Assembly: GCA_903970285.1 (NCBI GenBank)
Contig: CAJCHN010000141.1
Coordinates: forward strand, 62,001 to 126,000
Direction: 5' to 3'
DNA length: 64,000 nt
Source of the DNA: Rhodanobacteraceae bacterium
GTDB taxonomy: Bacteria; Acidobacteriota; Terriglobia; Terriglobales; Acidobacteriaceae
The position numbers and the translations under genes were made by a program. Position 1 is the first letter of the stretch. Each line of letters opens with the position of its first letter. The notes under the pieces were generated by a model that made no database searches, was not told the origin of the DNA, and saw only the letters and a list, made by a program, of their open reading frames with translations. Positions 27,014 through 36,328 of this stretch are shown here, piece after piece.

Positions 27014-28993
27014 CTACGTGCGCTGAAACGCGCGTTCGATCTCTCTATGAGAATACCGCAAGGCGATCGGCCGGCCGTGCGGACAGCTGGTCGGATGCTC
27101 GGTCTTTCCCAGTTCCGTCAGCAGCCACTCGATCTTCGCCCCGTCCAGCGGCATGTTGATCTTCACCGCGGCATGGCAGGCGATGCTCGCGGCGATCCGG
27201 CGCCGCCGGGCCTCGGCGTTCTCGCCCTGGCCCAGACGATCTTCGGCGCCCAGCAGCTCCGCCAGCATCAGCTCCAGCTCCTTGCCTTCCAGCCCTACCG
27301 GCGCGGCCTTCACGGCAAGCGTGCGCGGACCGAACGGCTCGGCCTCGAATCCGTTGCGTTCCAGTTCCCCCGCAATCCGCGCAAACGCCACCATCTGCGC
27401 CGGCAGCAGGTCCACCAGCAGCGGCATCAGCAACCGCTGGCGCTGCACCTGCTCGGTATCGCGCTCGCGCATCACTTTCTCGAACAGCACGCGCTCGTGC
27501 GCCACATGCTGATCGATGATCCACAACCCTTCGTCGTTGACCGCCAGGATGAACGAGTCCCGCACCTGCCCCAGCGGCTTCAGCGTGGAGAGCGAAAAGA
27601 GCGTCGGAGCCTCGACCACGCCGCTCCCAACATGCATCTGCCCTCCCAGCATGCCGGGTTCCCCATTCATCCCAGCTTCATCGCTATGAGCGGGATCTGC
27701 GAACTCCAGCCTTCCCGCCGAAGGCGCGACCGGCACCGGCCTGAGCTCAAGTCGTTCCGCTTCATCCCCGGCGTGCTCTTCCGACCCAGCCCCGGAGCCC
27801 TCCGCCGCCCGGCCAGGCGAAAACACCGGGTCGCCCGGCATCGACGGCATCGGGCTCACATCCAGCAGCAGGCTGGCGCTGGCCCCGGCGTAGGGCGCAC
27901 CGGTCAGGGCCGCGGCAAAGCTGGCCACCGGGCGCGCCTGCATCAGCGCCGCGCGAACCTGGTCGCGGATGAAGTCGTGCACGAAGCTGGGCTGACGAAA
28001 GCGCACCTCGGTCTTCGCCGGGTGCACGTTCACGTCGACCTCCTGCGGCGGCATCTCCAGAAACAGCAGAACCACCGGGAAGCTGGACGGCGGAATAATG
28101 TTCCTGTACGCCTCACTCATGGCATGCAGCACCAGCCGGTCACGGATCAGGCGTGAGTTCACGAAGACGTAGATCGAGTTGCGGTTGAGTCGCTGCAGCT
28201 CCGGCTTGGAGACGAAGCCGCTCAGCCGGATGTACCCCGGATCGGGCGCCGCGTAGTCCTCCTCGCGCCGCCATGGCGGCGGCTCCGGCAGCCCCGCGCG
28301 CGAAAAGTCCATCTCCGCGGTCACCGGCAGCATCAGGCCAGCAGTCTCCGCGCCGAAGATCTGGTAGAGCCGCTCGCCGGCATCGGCCACCGCCGGCGCC
28401 ACCAGCAGCGCCTGAGTGGAGGTATGCAGCTCGAAGTGGCGCGTTGGATTGGCCAGCGCATAGTGCGTCACCAGCGCGGCAATATGCTGCAGCTCGGTGG
28501 TTTCCGACTTCAGGAACTTGCGCCGCGCCGGCGTGTTGAAGAACAGGTCGCGGATCGCGATCGTGGTTCCCGGCGGCAGACCCGCTTCTTCCACCCGCAG
28601 AATGCTTCCGCCGGTAATCTCGACCAGCGTACCGGCCGTATCTTCCGGGGCGCGCGTCTCCAGCGTCAGCCGGGCGACACTGGCGATGCTCGGCAGCGCC
28701 TCCCCGCGGAAGCCCAGCGTGGCGATCGAAAGCAGATCGTCGGAGGTACGCAGCTTGGAGGTCGCATGCCGCTCGAAGGCCAACAGTGCGTCATCCCGCA
28801 TCATGCCGCAGCCGTTGTCCACGATACGGATCAGCTTGCGGCCGCCGCCCTCCACCTCGATGCGGATCCGGGTCGCCCCGGCGTCGAGCGAGTTTTCGAG
28901 CAGCTCTTTCACCACCGACGCAGGCCGCTCCACCACCTCGCCGGCGGCGATCTGGTTGGCGACCTGGTCCGGCAGAATATGAATGCGCCCCAC
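27014..28993 (-). CDS. mutL: DNA mismatch repair protein MutL (endonuclease type)
   Basis: MutL couples mismatch recognition by MutS to strand incision. The GTG start at 28993 gives VGRIHILPDQVANQIAAGEV, the universal N-terminus; the open frame extends upstream but that part is not conserved. The GHKL ATPase motifs are present (LLENSLDAGA, VDNGCGM, TLGFRGEALPSI). Near residue 493 is DQHVAHERVLFE, the metal-dependent endonuclease motif DQHA(x)2E(x)4E with Val for Ala, and CPHGRP lies near the C-terminus. This organism therefore probably nicks DNA with MutL rather than a MutH homologue. A ~130-residue Pro/Gly/Glu linker joins the domains. Confidence 0.95.
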   Translation of the reverse strand: MGRIHILPDQVANQIAAGEVVERPASVVKELLENSLDAGATRIRIEVEGGGRKLIRIVDNGCGMMRDDALLAFERHATSKLRTSDDLLSIATLGFRGEALPSIASVARLTLETRAPEDTAGTLVEITGGSILRVEEAGLPPGTTIAIRDLFFNTPARRKFLKSETTELQHIAALVTHYALANPTRHFELHTSTQALLVAPAVADAGERLYQIFGAETAGLMLPVTAEMDFSRAGLPEPPPWRREEDYAAPDPGYIRLSGFVSKPELQRLNRNSIYVFVNSRLIRDRLVLHAMSEAYRNIIPPSSFPVVLLFLEMPPQEVDVNVHPAKTEVRFRQPSFVHDFIRDQVRAALMQARPVASFAAALTGAPYAGASASLLLDVSPMPSMPGDPVFSPGRAAEGSGAGSEEHAGDEAERLELRPVPVAPSAGRLEFADPAHSDEAGMNGEPGMLGGQMHVGSGVVEAPTLFSLSTLKPLGQVRDSFILAVNDEGLWIIDQHVAHERVLFEKVMRERDTEQVQRQRLLMPLLVDLLPAQMVAFARIAGELERNGFEAEPFGPRTLAVKAAPVGLEGKELELMLAELLGAEDRLGQGENAEARRRRIAASIACHAAVKINMPLDGAKIEWLLTELGKTEHPTSCPHGRPIALRYSHREIERAFQRT

Positions 28994-29155
28994 AAGCCCG
29001 ATTGTACGGGCTGCAGCCCGGGCGGCCAGCCGTACACTGGCGCACGACGCGCGCAACCCGCATGCCTTCCTGCCCCGTGCGAGCAGATCAACACGCAGAT
29101 GCAGCCCTGACTTCGAGCAGCTCCAGGGTCTGCGCCGGAGAGTCATCGTGTTCCA

Positions 29156-29209
29156 GAGCTAAACCTTCTGGATTGAAGAATATAGACAACAATCGGTAGG
29201 GGTGGGTCT
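29156..29209 (-). repeat. Post-stop C-rich repeat element, copy 2
   Basis: Read on the minus strand: AGACCCACCCCTACC, then GATTGTTGTC, TATATTCTTCA and finally GGTTTAGCTC. It starts 17 bp after the pyruvate kinase stop codon (29226) in the same orientation and ends about 160 bp before mutL. It aligns along its length with 9887-9942 and 14235-14287. The 28994-29155 remainder shows nothing else clear. Confidence 0.75.
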
Positions 29210-29225
29210 AAGACCACAAACGAGC

Positions 29226-30734
29226 TCAATCCTCGTGATCGCGGTCGCCCACCATGTGCAGCCGCATGAAGTTGGTCGCGCCCGAGCGCGTCCGCGTTCC
29301 GGCGACGATGCCTACCACCTGGCGCCGCTGCACAAACCCCCGCTGCTCCAGGATCTGCTCCGCCATGTTCACCAGCATGTCGGTATCGCGGAAGCGCTCG
29401 CACAGGATCGGGTAGGTCCCCCACAGCATCATCGCCCGGTTGATCACCGACTCGTACGGACTCATGGCGTAGATGGGCGGCTCCGGCCGGTACTTCGAAA
29501 GCAGACGCACCGTGCTGCCGGTCTCGGTGAAGATGGCGATGGCCGCCACGTCCAGGTCTTCGGCCGAGTGCGCCATGCACTCGCAGATGGTCTCCGCGAC
29601 CGAAAGCTTAGCGAGTCGCCGAATCTTCTTGTCCGTCGGCGGATCGAGCCGGATCTGCTGCTCGGTCTCGCTGACGATCTTGGCCATCATCGCGACCGCC
29701 TCCACCGGATACTTGCCGGCCGCCGTCTCCGCCGAAAGCATCACCGCATCGGTCCCATCGTAGATGGCGTTCGCCACGTCGGACGCCTCGGCGCGGGTGG
29801 GCCTCGGGTTCTCGATCATGGACTCGAGCATCTGCGTCGCCGTGATCACCGGCTTGCGAAACTCCCAGGCGCGCCGGATCATGTGCTTCTGAATGGCCGG
29901 AACCTTCTCCGGCGGAACCTCCACGCCCAGGTCGCCGCGAGCTACCATGATGCCGTCGGCGACTTCAAGAATGGAATCCAGGTGCTCGATCGCCTGCGGC
30001 TTCTCCAGCTTGGCAATCACCCACGCATCGGAGCGGAGGGCCGCCAGGCGCGCCTTCACGTGGCGCACGTCGTCCGCCGTCCGCACGAATGAAACAGCGA
30101 TGCTGTCGACCCCCTGGTCAACAGCGAAGATCAGATCCTCCTCATCCTTTTCCGTCAGCGAAGGTACTTTCACCGGAATACCCGGCAGGTTGATGCCCTT
30201 GTTCTCACCTAGCTCGCCGCCGTTCACAATTTCGCAGACGACGTCCAATCCGACGACCCGCTCGACCCGCAGCTCGATCAATCCGTCGGAAAGAAGAATG
30301 CGCGATCCCGGCTCCAGATTCTCGGCCAGCGTCAGGAAGGTGGTGCCGACCTTCTCGGCGCTTCCTTCGTACTCGCCCGGTGTGATGGTGAGGCGCTCAC
30401 CCTCCACCAGTTGCACCTTCTTGTGATCCTTCAGCTTTCCCGTGCGGATCTTCGGCCCCTGCAGGTCGGCCAGAATGCAGATTGGCTTGCACTCTTCCTT
30501 CGAGACCTGGCGCACCATGCGGATCAGTTCGGCCTTCTGCTCATGGCTGCCGTGCGAGAAGTTCAGCCGCGCCACGTCCAGGCCCGCGCGAACCAGCTTC
30601 CGGAACATCTCGGTGGTGCTGGTCGCCGGTCCAAGCGTCGCGACGATCTTCGCCCGGCGCGCCCGTCCCGACGCGCCTCCGCCGAACGGCATTGAGGTTG
30701 GCTGATGGGTGTGCTCGCTGGGGTCGCTCGTCAT
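29226..30734 (-). CDS. pyk: Pyruvate kinase
   Basis: Pyruvate kinase makes pyruvate and ATP from phosphoenolpyruvate in the last step of glycolysis. The protein of about 502 residues has KIVATLGPATST, DLQGPKIRTG, ARGDLGVEVPPEKVPAIQKH (metal site) and the ATQMLESMIENPRPTRAEAS signature, plus the C-terminal regulatory domain. An N-terminal extension of ~30 residues (His/Thr/Gly-rich) precedes the core. The start is taken at the ATG 30734; a TTG at 30749 with AAGAAAG upstream is an alternative. The C-rich repeat element follows its stop codon. Confidence 0.95.
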   Translation of the reverse strand: MTSDPSEHTHQPTSMPFGGGASGRARRAKIVATLGPATSTTEMFRKLVRAGLDVARLNFSHGSHEQKAELIRMVRQVSKEECKPICILADLQGPKIRTGKLKDHKKVQLVEGERLTITPGEYEGSAEKVGTTFLTLAENLEPGSRILLSDGLIELRVERVVGLDVVCEIVNGGELGENKGINLPGIPVKVPSLTEKDEEDLIFAVDQGVDSIAVSFVRTADDVRHVKARLAALRSDAWVIAKLEKPQAIEHLDSILEVADGIMVARGDLGVEVPPEKVPAIQKHMIRRAWEFRKPVITATQMLESMIENPRPTRAEASDVANAIYDGTDAVMLSAETAAGKYPVEAVAMMAKIVSETEQQIRLDPPTDKKIRRLAKLSVAETICECMAHSAEDLDVAAIAIFTETGSTVRLLSKYRPEPPIYAMSPYESVINRAMMLWGTYPILCERFRDTDMLVNMAEQILEQRGFVQRRQVVGIVAGTRTRSGATNFMRLHMVGDRDHED

Positions 30735-30823
30735 CGGTGGGTGCCGCAATCTTTCTTGAAACCAGGGCCCGGCTCAGCACCGGCAGGTCTTCGCAATAGG
30801 ATGAAGTGTTTCCGAAGGACATT

Positions 30824-31747
30824 CTACCCGCGCGGGGCGCTGAACGCTTGCCAGCTTCGCGGAGACTCGCCGGCGGAGATCCTGGGATTGAATTGGGCGT
30901 TGAACTCGGCACCGCAGAGGAAGCTGAGAAAGACCAGGTAGAGCCAGAAAAGCAAAGCGATTCCGGCACCAAGCGGACCGTAGACCTGACTGTAGTTGGC
31001 GAATCGAGTCACGTACCAGCCAAACGCCAGGGTCGAAACAAACCACATGCCGGTGGCTACGATGGCGCCCGGAACCGCTCGCCGTCCGCTCTGCGGCACC
31101 GGGATGCCAAAGTGGTAAATCGACGCGGTCAGGCCGGCCACGCCGCCCAGCGAGATGACCCAGCGCGCGGCCAACGCGACCGCGAAGAATGCCGGCTGGA
31201 TGGCGGGCGCTAGGAACGCAGCCGCCCATGCCGCCAGAAAGCGGCCGAAGACGACCAGCACGGTGGCCAGCAGCAAGGGAAACAGCGAAAGCGGAACCAG
31301 CAGGAGCGCCCGCCTGCGCCGCTCCATGCCCCTCCAGCAGTTCGCCGGCAGGTTCTGCGCGCGCCGCAGCCCCTCCATGAGAGTGACGATGACGCTGGAG
31401 CCACCACTCAAACTGACGATGCCCGCCAGCACCAGCGAACGGATCGTATGCGCGTGTTGCGTGCCCGGGCCACTCACGAAGTAGCTGGTGAGCAGCGCGA
31501 GCGCACTGGCTGGCAATACCTCATCGAAAAACTCGCCGATCTCGACCTTCAGCGGAGCGACATTCGGCAGCAGAGCGATGATGGCGGCAGTCACGATCAT
31601 CGCCGGGAACAAGGCGACGATAGCGGAGTAGGCGGCAGACTGCGCCAGGTTGAGCGCATCGTGCTCCATGGCTTGCAGTACCGCCCGCCGAAAGGTTCCG
31701 GGGAGGCGCAGGCACGGGCGCGCCAGCCCACGCAGCCGGCGGATCAC
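30824..31747 (-). CDS. YihY/BrkB family inner-membrane protein
   Basis: This 307-residue protein has about six to seven membrane spans and the family's typical features: an N-terminal LAQSAAYSAIVALFPAMIV, a long central pair of spans and the C-terminal YSQVYGPLGAGIALLFWLYL motif. YihY proteins were once called RNase BN, but that activity belongs to another gene; their role is unknown, possibly export. It is 76-89 bp downstream of the thioredoxin-like gene in terms of strand order and upstream of pyk. The C-terminus ends in a short polar tail. Confidence 0.85.
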   Translation of the reverse strand: MIRRLRGLARPCLRLPGTFRRAVLQAMEHDALNLAQSAAYSAIVALFPAMIVTAAIIALLPNVAPLKVEIGEFFDEVLPASALALLTSYFVSGPGTQHAHTIRSLVLAGIVSLSGGSSVIVTLMEGLRRAQNLPANCWRGMERRRRALLLVPLSLFPLLLATVLVVFGRFLAAWAAAFLAPAIQPAFFAVALAARWVISLGGVAGLTASIYHFGIPVPQSGRRAVPGAIVATGMWFVSTLAFGWYVTRFANYSQVYGPLGAGIALLFWLYLVFLSFLCGAEFNAQFNPRISAGESPRSWQAFSAPRG

Positions 31748-31781
31748 CGGCCCAGCGCTCCTGGCGCCGCTAGAGACTCGA

Positions 31782-32285
31782 TCAGCCCTTCCACCGGTTC
31801 AGGAACTCGTTGACCGACTTGCTGTCCATGTAGCGCATATCGCGGAACTCGCCCGTGCTCTGGGAGTACAGCACTTTGCCCCTGGCATTGAGGACAGCAA
31901 GCGCCGGCACGCCATGCTTGATCGGCACCCCATACTGCATGGCGAGGTCGAGATTCTGATCCATGTGGCCGATGAAGACATGCACCAGCACAAAGTGCCG
32001 CTCCAGGATCTCCTGGTTGGGCGATTCATGGAAGTAGATGTCGAGCACCTGGCAGTCGCCGCACCAGTCGCCGCCGAAGTCGATGATGACCCGCTTGTGT
32101 TCGGCCTTTGCCTGCTTGAGGGCGGCCGCGATATCGGCTTTGGGATCAGCGTCCTCGGCGTAGATGTGCTTCTTCGTGTAAGGGTGGGCAGGCGGGCGCT
32201 GCGGCGGCGAAACCTGTTGCGCGTGTACGACAGCCGGCCCGCTCAACGCCAGACCCAGGGCTGCCAGCTTCAACCATCTGTTCAT
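31782..32285 (-). CDS. Secreted thioredoxin-fold protein with CxxC site
   Basis: The ATG at 32285, with GGAGAG upstream, gives a 167-residue protein with a signal peptide (MNRWLKLAALGLALSGPAVVHA-QQ) and a thioredoxin-like fold. The redox motif is IIDFGGDWCGDCQVLD, and the cis-proline region is HGVPALAVLNARG. The WCGDC site suggests disulfide reduction or isomerisation in the periplasm, or metallochaperone-like roles. A longer in-frame reading to 32345 is rejected because it runs through the tandem repeat upstream and lacks a ribosome site. Three tandem repeats lie 36-95 bp before the start. Confidence 0.85.
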   Translation of the reverse strand: MNRWLKLAALGLALSGPAVVHAQQVSPPQRPPAHPYTKKHIYAEDADPKADIAAALKQAKAEHKRVIIDFGGDWCGDCQVLDIYFHESPNQEILERHFVLVHVFIGHMDQNLDLAMQYGVPIKHGVPALAVLNARGKVLYSQSTGEFRDMRYMDSKSVNEFLNRWKG

Positions 32286-32320
32286 CGTCTCTCCGTCCAG
32301 GTAACTGCAGTAACGCTGCT

Positions 32321-32380
32321 TCACGACTTGGGCTGCTTCACTCACGACTTGGGCTGCTTCACTGACTTGGGCTGCTTCAC
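32321..32380. repeat. Tandem repeat (21, 21 and 18 bp) before the thioredoxin-like gene
   Basis: Two perfect copies of TCACGACTTGGGCTGCTTCAC (written here in parts: TCACGACTTGG + GCTGCTTCAC) at 32321-32341 and 32342-32362 are followed by an 18-bp copy lacking the CAC at 32363-32380. On the minus strand they lie between a TATAGT box (32386-32381) and the start at 32285, so they would be in the leader of the mRNA. Confidence 0.85.
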
Positions 32381-32447
32381 TATAGATGACGGGAAGTGCG
32401 TAAGGTTTCTCATACCATGGGCATCTACTCTGAAACGAATCGGAAAC

Positions 32448-32474
32448 CTTGAAGCATCTCCGAGCAGCTTCAAG
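32448..32474 (-). terminator. Hairpin at the end of the small DUF gene
   Basis: CTTGAAGC (32448-32455) and GCTTCAAG (32467-32474) are perfect inverted repeats with an 11-base loop. The stem includes the stop codon of the minus-strand gene ending at 32470 and is followed on that strand by GTTTCC. It is weak as an intrinsic terminator. Confidence 0.35.
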
Positions 32475-32868
32475 CCTCTGCGATCAGCCCATTCTTCCAC
32501 AGCGCAAGCACCACATCCATCTGGCTGGCGTGCTCACCGCCCTCGCCGTCGGCCACTTCCGCCCACAACTGCGAAACCGTTGTGTGGGTTCCCGCACGCA
32601 AGAGTTCCACCGCCTTGACCGCGTAAGACTTGTGGCGGCTGGCGGACGAAGTTGCCGGCGCCGACGGCGCGGCCGGAATTCCCTTCACCAGTCCGGCCTC
32701 GCACAAGCCCAGGAAGGCGCCACGCGGACCGCCCTTCTTCTGTCCGGCCGGCGTGGTGGGATAGAGCTTTCTCACTGCGTGCTCCCAGCGCTCGCCCGGG
32801 GTAAGCACCTTGCCGAACGTCTCCATGCGGACCGCCATCAGCGCCGCCTCGCCGTACCGATTCGCCAT
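32470..32868 (-). CDS. Small conserved protein (DUF6979-like), function unknown
   Basis: The 132-residue cytoplasmic protein begins MANRYGEAALMAVRM and contains KLYPTTPAGQKKGGPRGAFL with GLCEAGLVKGIP. It ends with SQMDVVLALWKNGLI, a pattern I associate with DUF6979; that assignment is from memory. No membrane span, signal or catalytic motif is seen. A linker of Ala/Pro/Ser (AAPSAPATSSAS) separates two parts. It lies between the mannosidase stop (49 bp upstream, same strand) and the thioredoxin-like gene; no functional link is evident. Confidence 0.65.
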   Translation of the reverse strand: MANRYGEAALMAVRMETFGKVLTPGERWEHAVRKLYPTTPAGQKKGGPRGAFLGLCEAGLVKGIPAAPSAPATSSASRHKSYAVKAVELLRAGTHTTVSQLWAEVADGEGGEHASQMDVVLALWKNGLIAEA

Positions 32869-32916
32869 GCAACCATGATGCCATGGCGAGGGCTTTCGCT
32901 CGGCAGGACGGGCTAC

Positions 32917-35900
32917 TCAGCGAGTTGCTGCACGGCTCGAAACGGGAGCTTGCGCAAGGACTGGATCGCTGTAGCCCACCAGCACGCTCAGGATTTCGTA
33001 CGGCTTGATAGGCAGAGTCACCACGTCGCCGCTGACCGGCAGTTTCGCGCCCTCGGGCTTCTCCATCAGGTTGCTCTCCACCGCGTAGGTCGCGCCGACC
33101 GGCACATGCAGCTTCACCTGCGAAGCTTTGCCGGCCCACTCATACATGCGGAAGAGCAGCGCCCCATCGTCTTCTGCCTTCTTCATCGCGGTGAGCGTGA
33201 CGTTGGCGTTCTCGACCGATGCGAACGATTTCTCGGCAGGCAGCGAGCCCTCGTGCGCGAAGACCTGCTCACCGGTCAGGCGATCGTTCAGGACGCGACC
33301 ATGGCGCACGGTCTCAGCGGACTTCCAGTCTCCGGGATGCGGATAGATGGCGTACGTGAACACCTGCCGGCCGCGATCGGCGTTCGGATCCGGCCACACC
33401 GGCGACCGCAGCAGCGTCAGCCGCAGCAGGTTGCCGACGGCATCGTAGCCATACTTCGAGTCATTCAGGATAGAGACTCCCTGGGCCTGATCGCCAAGGT
33501 CCGCCCAGCGCATGGCCGGAACCTCGAACTTCGCCTTCTCCCACGAATTGTTGCGCGTGGTCGGACGTTCGATGGAGCCAAAGGGGATCTCGTAGGTGGC
33601 CTTGGCGGCTGAAGCCGCGAGCGGAAAGGCCGCCTTCAGGAGCACGTGGGTCTCATGCCAGTCGACATCGTTCGCTACTTCCACCTCGTCCGCCGCGGCA
33701 TCGAGGGAGATGTCCTGGATGAACTTCGACTGCTGCCAGTGACGCGTGATCCGCACCGTCGCTCGCAGCGGGCCTTTGTCCAGCATGGCGACCGAATCGA
33801 CCTCCGAGATCGGCGTCATGGTTCCATCCAGTGTCCCCGGATCGATATTCCAGGCGTCGTAGTCCTTCGGGGTGTCCTGGAACGTCTGCAACTGGTTGCC
33901 GCAGGCGCCCGGCGCCAAAAACTCCCGTTCGCCGGCCTTGAGGCTACTGATGCACCCGGTCGCTTTGCTGATGGTGACCGACAGACGCGCGTTGCTGAGC
34001 ACAAAGGTGTTGGCAGATTCGGCGGCGCGCAGGTCCGACGGCACCGCCTGGGCATCCTTTGCAGCCGCAGCATGCAGCACCTTGTAGCCAAGCGCCGGAA
34101 CCGCTTTGGCGTGGACCAGAAGTTCAAACTGGTGGGTCGTCTTATTCCGCGAGACGACCTGCGAAAGCAGCGGCCTGCCGCTGGCATCGGAGATTTGAAG
34201 TTCGTCCGCAGGTTCGGCTAGTTGCACTTTCAACCGTACCGTGCCGGATCGCTGCCAGCCCTCGGAATTCCAGACCATCAACGGCACGCCGTTCTTCGTG
34301 CGCGTGTCAACCTGCGCGGACAGGATGTCGATCGCTGCGCGGGATACCTCGTCATCGACGTGAAAGACCTCGTCGAAGTCCTGCTGCGCATCCTTGTAAA
34401 TGACGCCGATGCCTGACCCGGCCGCCAGATCGTGAAACTGGTTGAAGGTGATCTTTTTCCAGTTCTCCGTCAGTTGACCGGCGGGATATGTCATTCCACT
34501 CAGCCACGCCAGCGAAGCATACTTCTCAGCGTCGAGGGTCGCTACCTCGCTGCGCCGCAGGTTGTTCTTGTGCGCAGCCTGGGTCGTAAAGACGCCGCGA
34601 TGGTATTCAAAGTAGAGTTCATCCTTCCAGGTCGGCACTCCCATGGTGCCATTCGCACCCGCGGCGGGAGCGGTCCAGCCCTTCGCGATGCGATCGTAAT
34701 CCCATTCCGGCGACTCCGGGTTCAGCTTCGTCTCGACGTCCGAGAAGTAGTGCTGCGCGGTCGCATAGCGCATGGTGGGCACCGCTTCGCCGGCTTTGTC
34801 TTCGGCAATCCAGTGGTCGCCCTGGTCGAGCATGTCGCGGGTAGGACCTCCGCCATGATCGCCAATGCCATAGAGGTCGAGTAACTCGGTCGTGCCGGGA
34901 TTTCTAGCTTCCGACTCGGCAAAATCAGCCGTAATCCGGGTCGGGTTCAGGTTGTCGTGAACATAGTCCGTGGGAAAGTAGGTGATCACCTTGCTTCCGT
35001 CCGGCGACTCCCACCAGAAGAGACGGAACGGCATAATATTCGTGTCGTTCCAATGCATCTTCTGAGTAACGAAATAGTCGAGACCGCTGCGTTTATAGAT
35101 CTGCGGAAGCTGCCAGTTATACCCGAAGCTATCGGGATTCCAGCCGATGCGGGCGGTCACCCCTAAGTCCTTCTGAAACTCGCGCTGGCCCACCAGCAAC
35201 TGCCGCACCAGGCTTTCGCCACCGGGCAGGTTGAGGTCCGGCTCGACCCACATGCCGCCCACAATCTCCCATCGGCCCTCCTTTACACGCTGCTTGATCT
35301 GTTCGTTCATCTGCGGATATTTCTCCGCCATCCAGGCGGTGTACTGCGCCGCGCTCTGGGTGTAGGTATATCCCGGATATTCGTTCATCAGTTGCAGCGC
35401 AGAGGTGAATGTCCGGCGCACGACATCAATCGTCTCCGACCGCGGCCATAGCCAGGCCGCGTCGATGTGCGAATTGCCGGCCAGGTCGATCCTGGCCTCG
35501 GCCATGACGGAGTGGAGTCCATCCAAGATGCCCTGCGCCTTCCGCAAGGATGCGTCGAAGGCTGCCTGGTTGCCCTCCGCGAGCGCGTTCAGATCGATAT
35601 CCGCAACCGCCTCCTCCACCCTGGGCAGCAGGTCGCGGCGCGGGACAGGCAGCGCTGGCAGCAGGTTCGCCGCGGCCAGGCACTGCACCCGCACGTCGTC
35701 GGGATTGGGCCTGCCGCTGTTGCCTGCCGCATCCGGCTCGACCTTCAGGCTGACGCTCTCGAAGTGCTTTTGATCGACAGTGTGCAGCAGCTTCACGGCG
35801 ACCAGCACCTTGTCCCCAGGTCTGGCGGGCTCGAACAGCACGATCGGCTCCAGATCGTCGCCCAGCGCCACGCGCCGCCCGTTGAAGTAAACGATCTCCG

Positions 35901-36285
35901 GCACCGGACCATTTGCGTCCGCACGAAATTGGAACCAGATGCGCGCGCCGGAGAGGTCGTAGCCATTCAGCGTCTTCGGCACATCAATCTCACGGCGGTA
36001 CCAGACTGCCTCGTTGGGAGCGGTGACGCTATGGCCGGGCTCGGGTTGCACCAGCGGCCACGCCGCATCGTCGAGGCTGACCGCCTCGCCGTGTGGCAGG
36101 TCGCCGGCGTGAAAGCGCCACGCGCCGCCCGGCAAAGCGTCGAGCGCCTGCAGCTTCTGGAGCTTCGCCACAGCCTCCGGCGAAAGGTTTTTCTGCTCCC
36201 GTACCGGGGTGAACGACTGCGCGCACGCAACCCCACAAACGATCAATGCAGCTAACGAGGCAGACGAGACGATCCGGATTCGCAT
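32917..36285 (-). CDS. Secreted GH38 alpha-mannosidase
   Basis: This 1122-residue enzyme has a signal peptide (MRIRIVSSASLAALIVCGVACA-QS), an N-terminal jelly-roll region, and the GH38 catalytic barrel with GNSHIDAAWLWP near residue 270 and GWNPDSFGYNWQLPQIYKRS near 381, whose Asp is the nucleophile. The zinc ligands are in HIDAAW and DHGGGPT. A large beta-rich C-terminal part completes the family architecture. It would release terminal alpha-mannose outside the cytoplasm. It is divergent from the GH3 gene, suggesting joint use of plant or fungal glycans. A 54-codon membrane microprotein gene lies 43 bp upstream on the same strand. Confidence 0.93.
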   Translation of the reverse strand: MRIRIVSSASLAALIVCGVACAQSFTPVREQKNLSPEAVAKLQKLQALDALPGGAWRFHAGDLPHGEAVSLDDAAWPLVQPEPGHSVTAPNEAVWYRREIDVPKTLNGYDLSGARIWFQFRADANGPVPEIVYFNGRRVALGDDLEPIVLFEPARPGDKVLVAVKLLHTVDQKHFESVSLKVEPDAAGNSGRPNPDDVRVQCLAAANLLPALPVPRRDLLPRVEEAVADIDLNALAEGNQAAFDASLRKAQGILDGLHSVMAEARIDLAGNSHIDAAWLWPRSETIDVVRRTFTSALQLMNEYPGYTYTQSAAQYTAWMAEKYPQMNEQIKQRVKEGRWEIVGGMWVEPDLNLPGGESLVRQLLVGQREFQKDLGVTARIGWNPDSFGYNWQLPQIYKRSGLDYFVTQKMHWNDTNIMPFRLFWWESPDGSKVITYFPTDYVHDNLNPTRITADFAESEARNPGTTELLDLYGIGDHGGGPTRDMLDQGDHWIAEDKAGEAVPTMRYATAQHYFSDVETKLNPESPEWDYDRIAKGWTAPAAGANGTMGVPTWKDELYFEYHRGVFTTQAAHKNNLRRSEVATLDAEKYASLAWLSGMTYPAGQLTENWKKITFNQFHDLAAGSGIGVIYKDAQQDFDEVFHVDDEVSRAAIDILSAQVDTRTKNGVPLMVWNSEGWQRSGTVRLKVQLAEPADELQISDASGRPLLSQVVSRNKTTHQFELLVHAKAVPALGYKVLHAAAAKDAQAVPSDLRAAESANTFVLSNARLSVTISKATGCISSLKAGEREFLAPGACGNQLQTFQDTPKDYDAWNIDPGTLDGTMTPISEVDSVAMLDKGPLRATVRITRHWQQSKFIQDISLDAAADEVEVANDVDWHETHVLLKAAFPLAASAAKATYEIPFGSIERPTTRNNSWEKAKFEVPAMRWADLGDQAQGVSILNDSKYGYDAVGNLLRLTLLRSPVWPDPNADRGRQVFTYAIYPHPGDWKSAETVRHGRVLNDRLTGEQVFAHEGSLPAEKSFASVENANVTLTAMKKAEDDGALLFRMYEWAGKASQVKLHVPVGATYAVESNLMEKPEGAKLPVSGDVVTLPIKPYEILSVLVGYSDPVLAQAPVSSRAATR

Positions 36286-36328
36286 GCCGGGAAGCTTACC
36301 AGCCTGGAGCCGCAGGGAACAAAACCGC

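Noticed and set aside
32321-32380. CRISPR array from the 21-bp repeats
   Set aside because: The units are directly adjacent without spacers and there are no cas genes.
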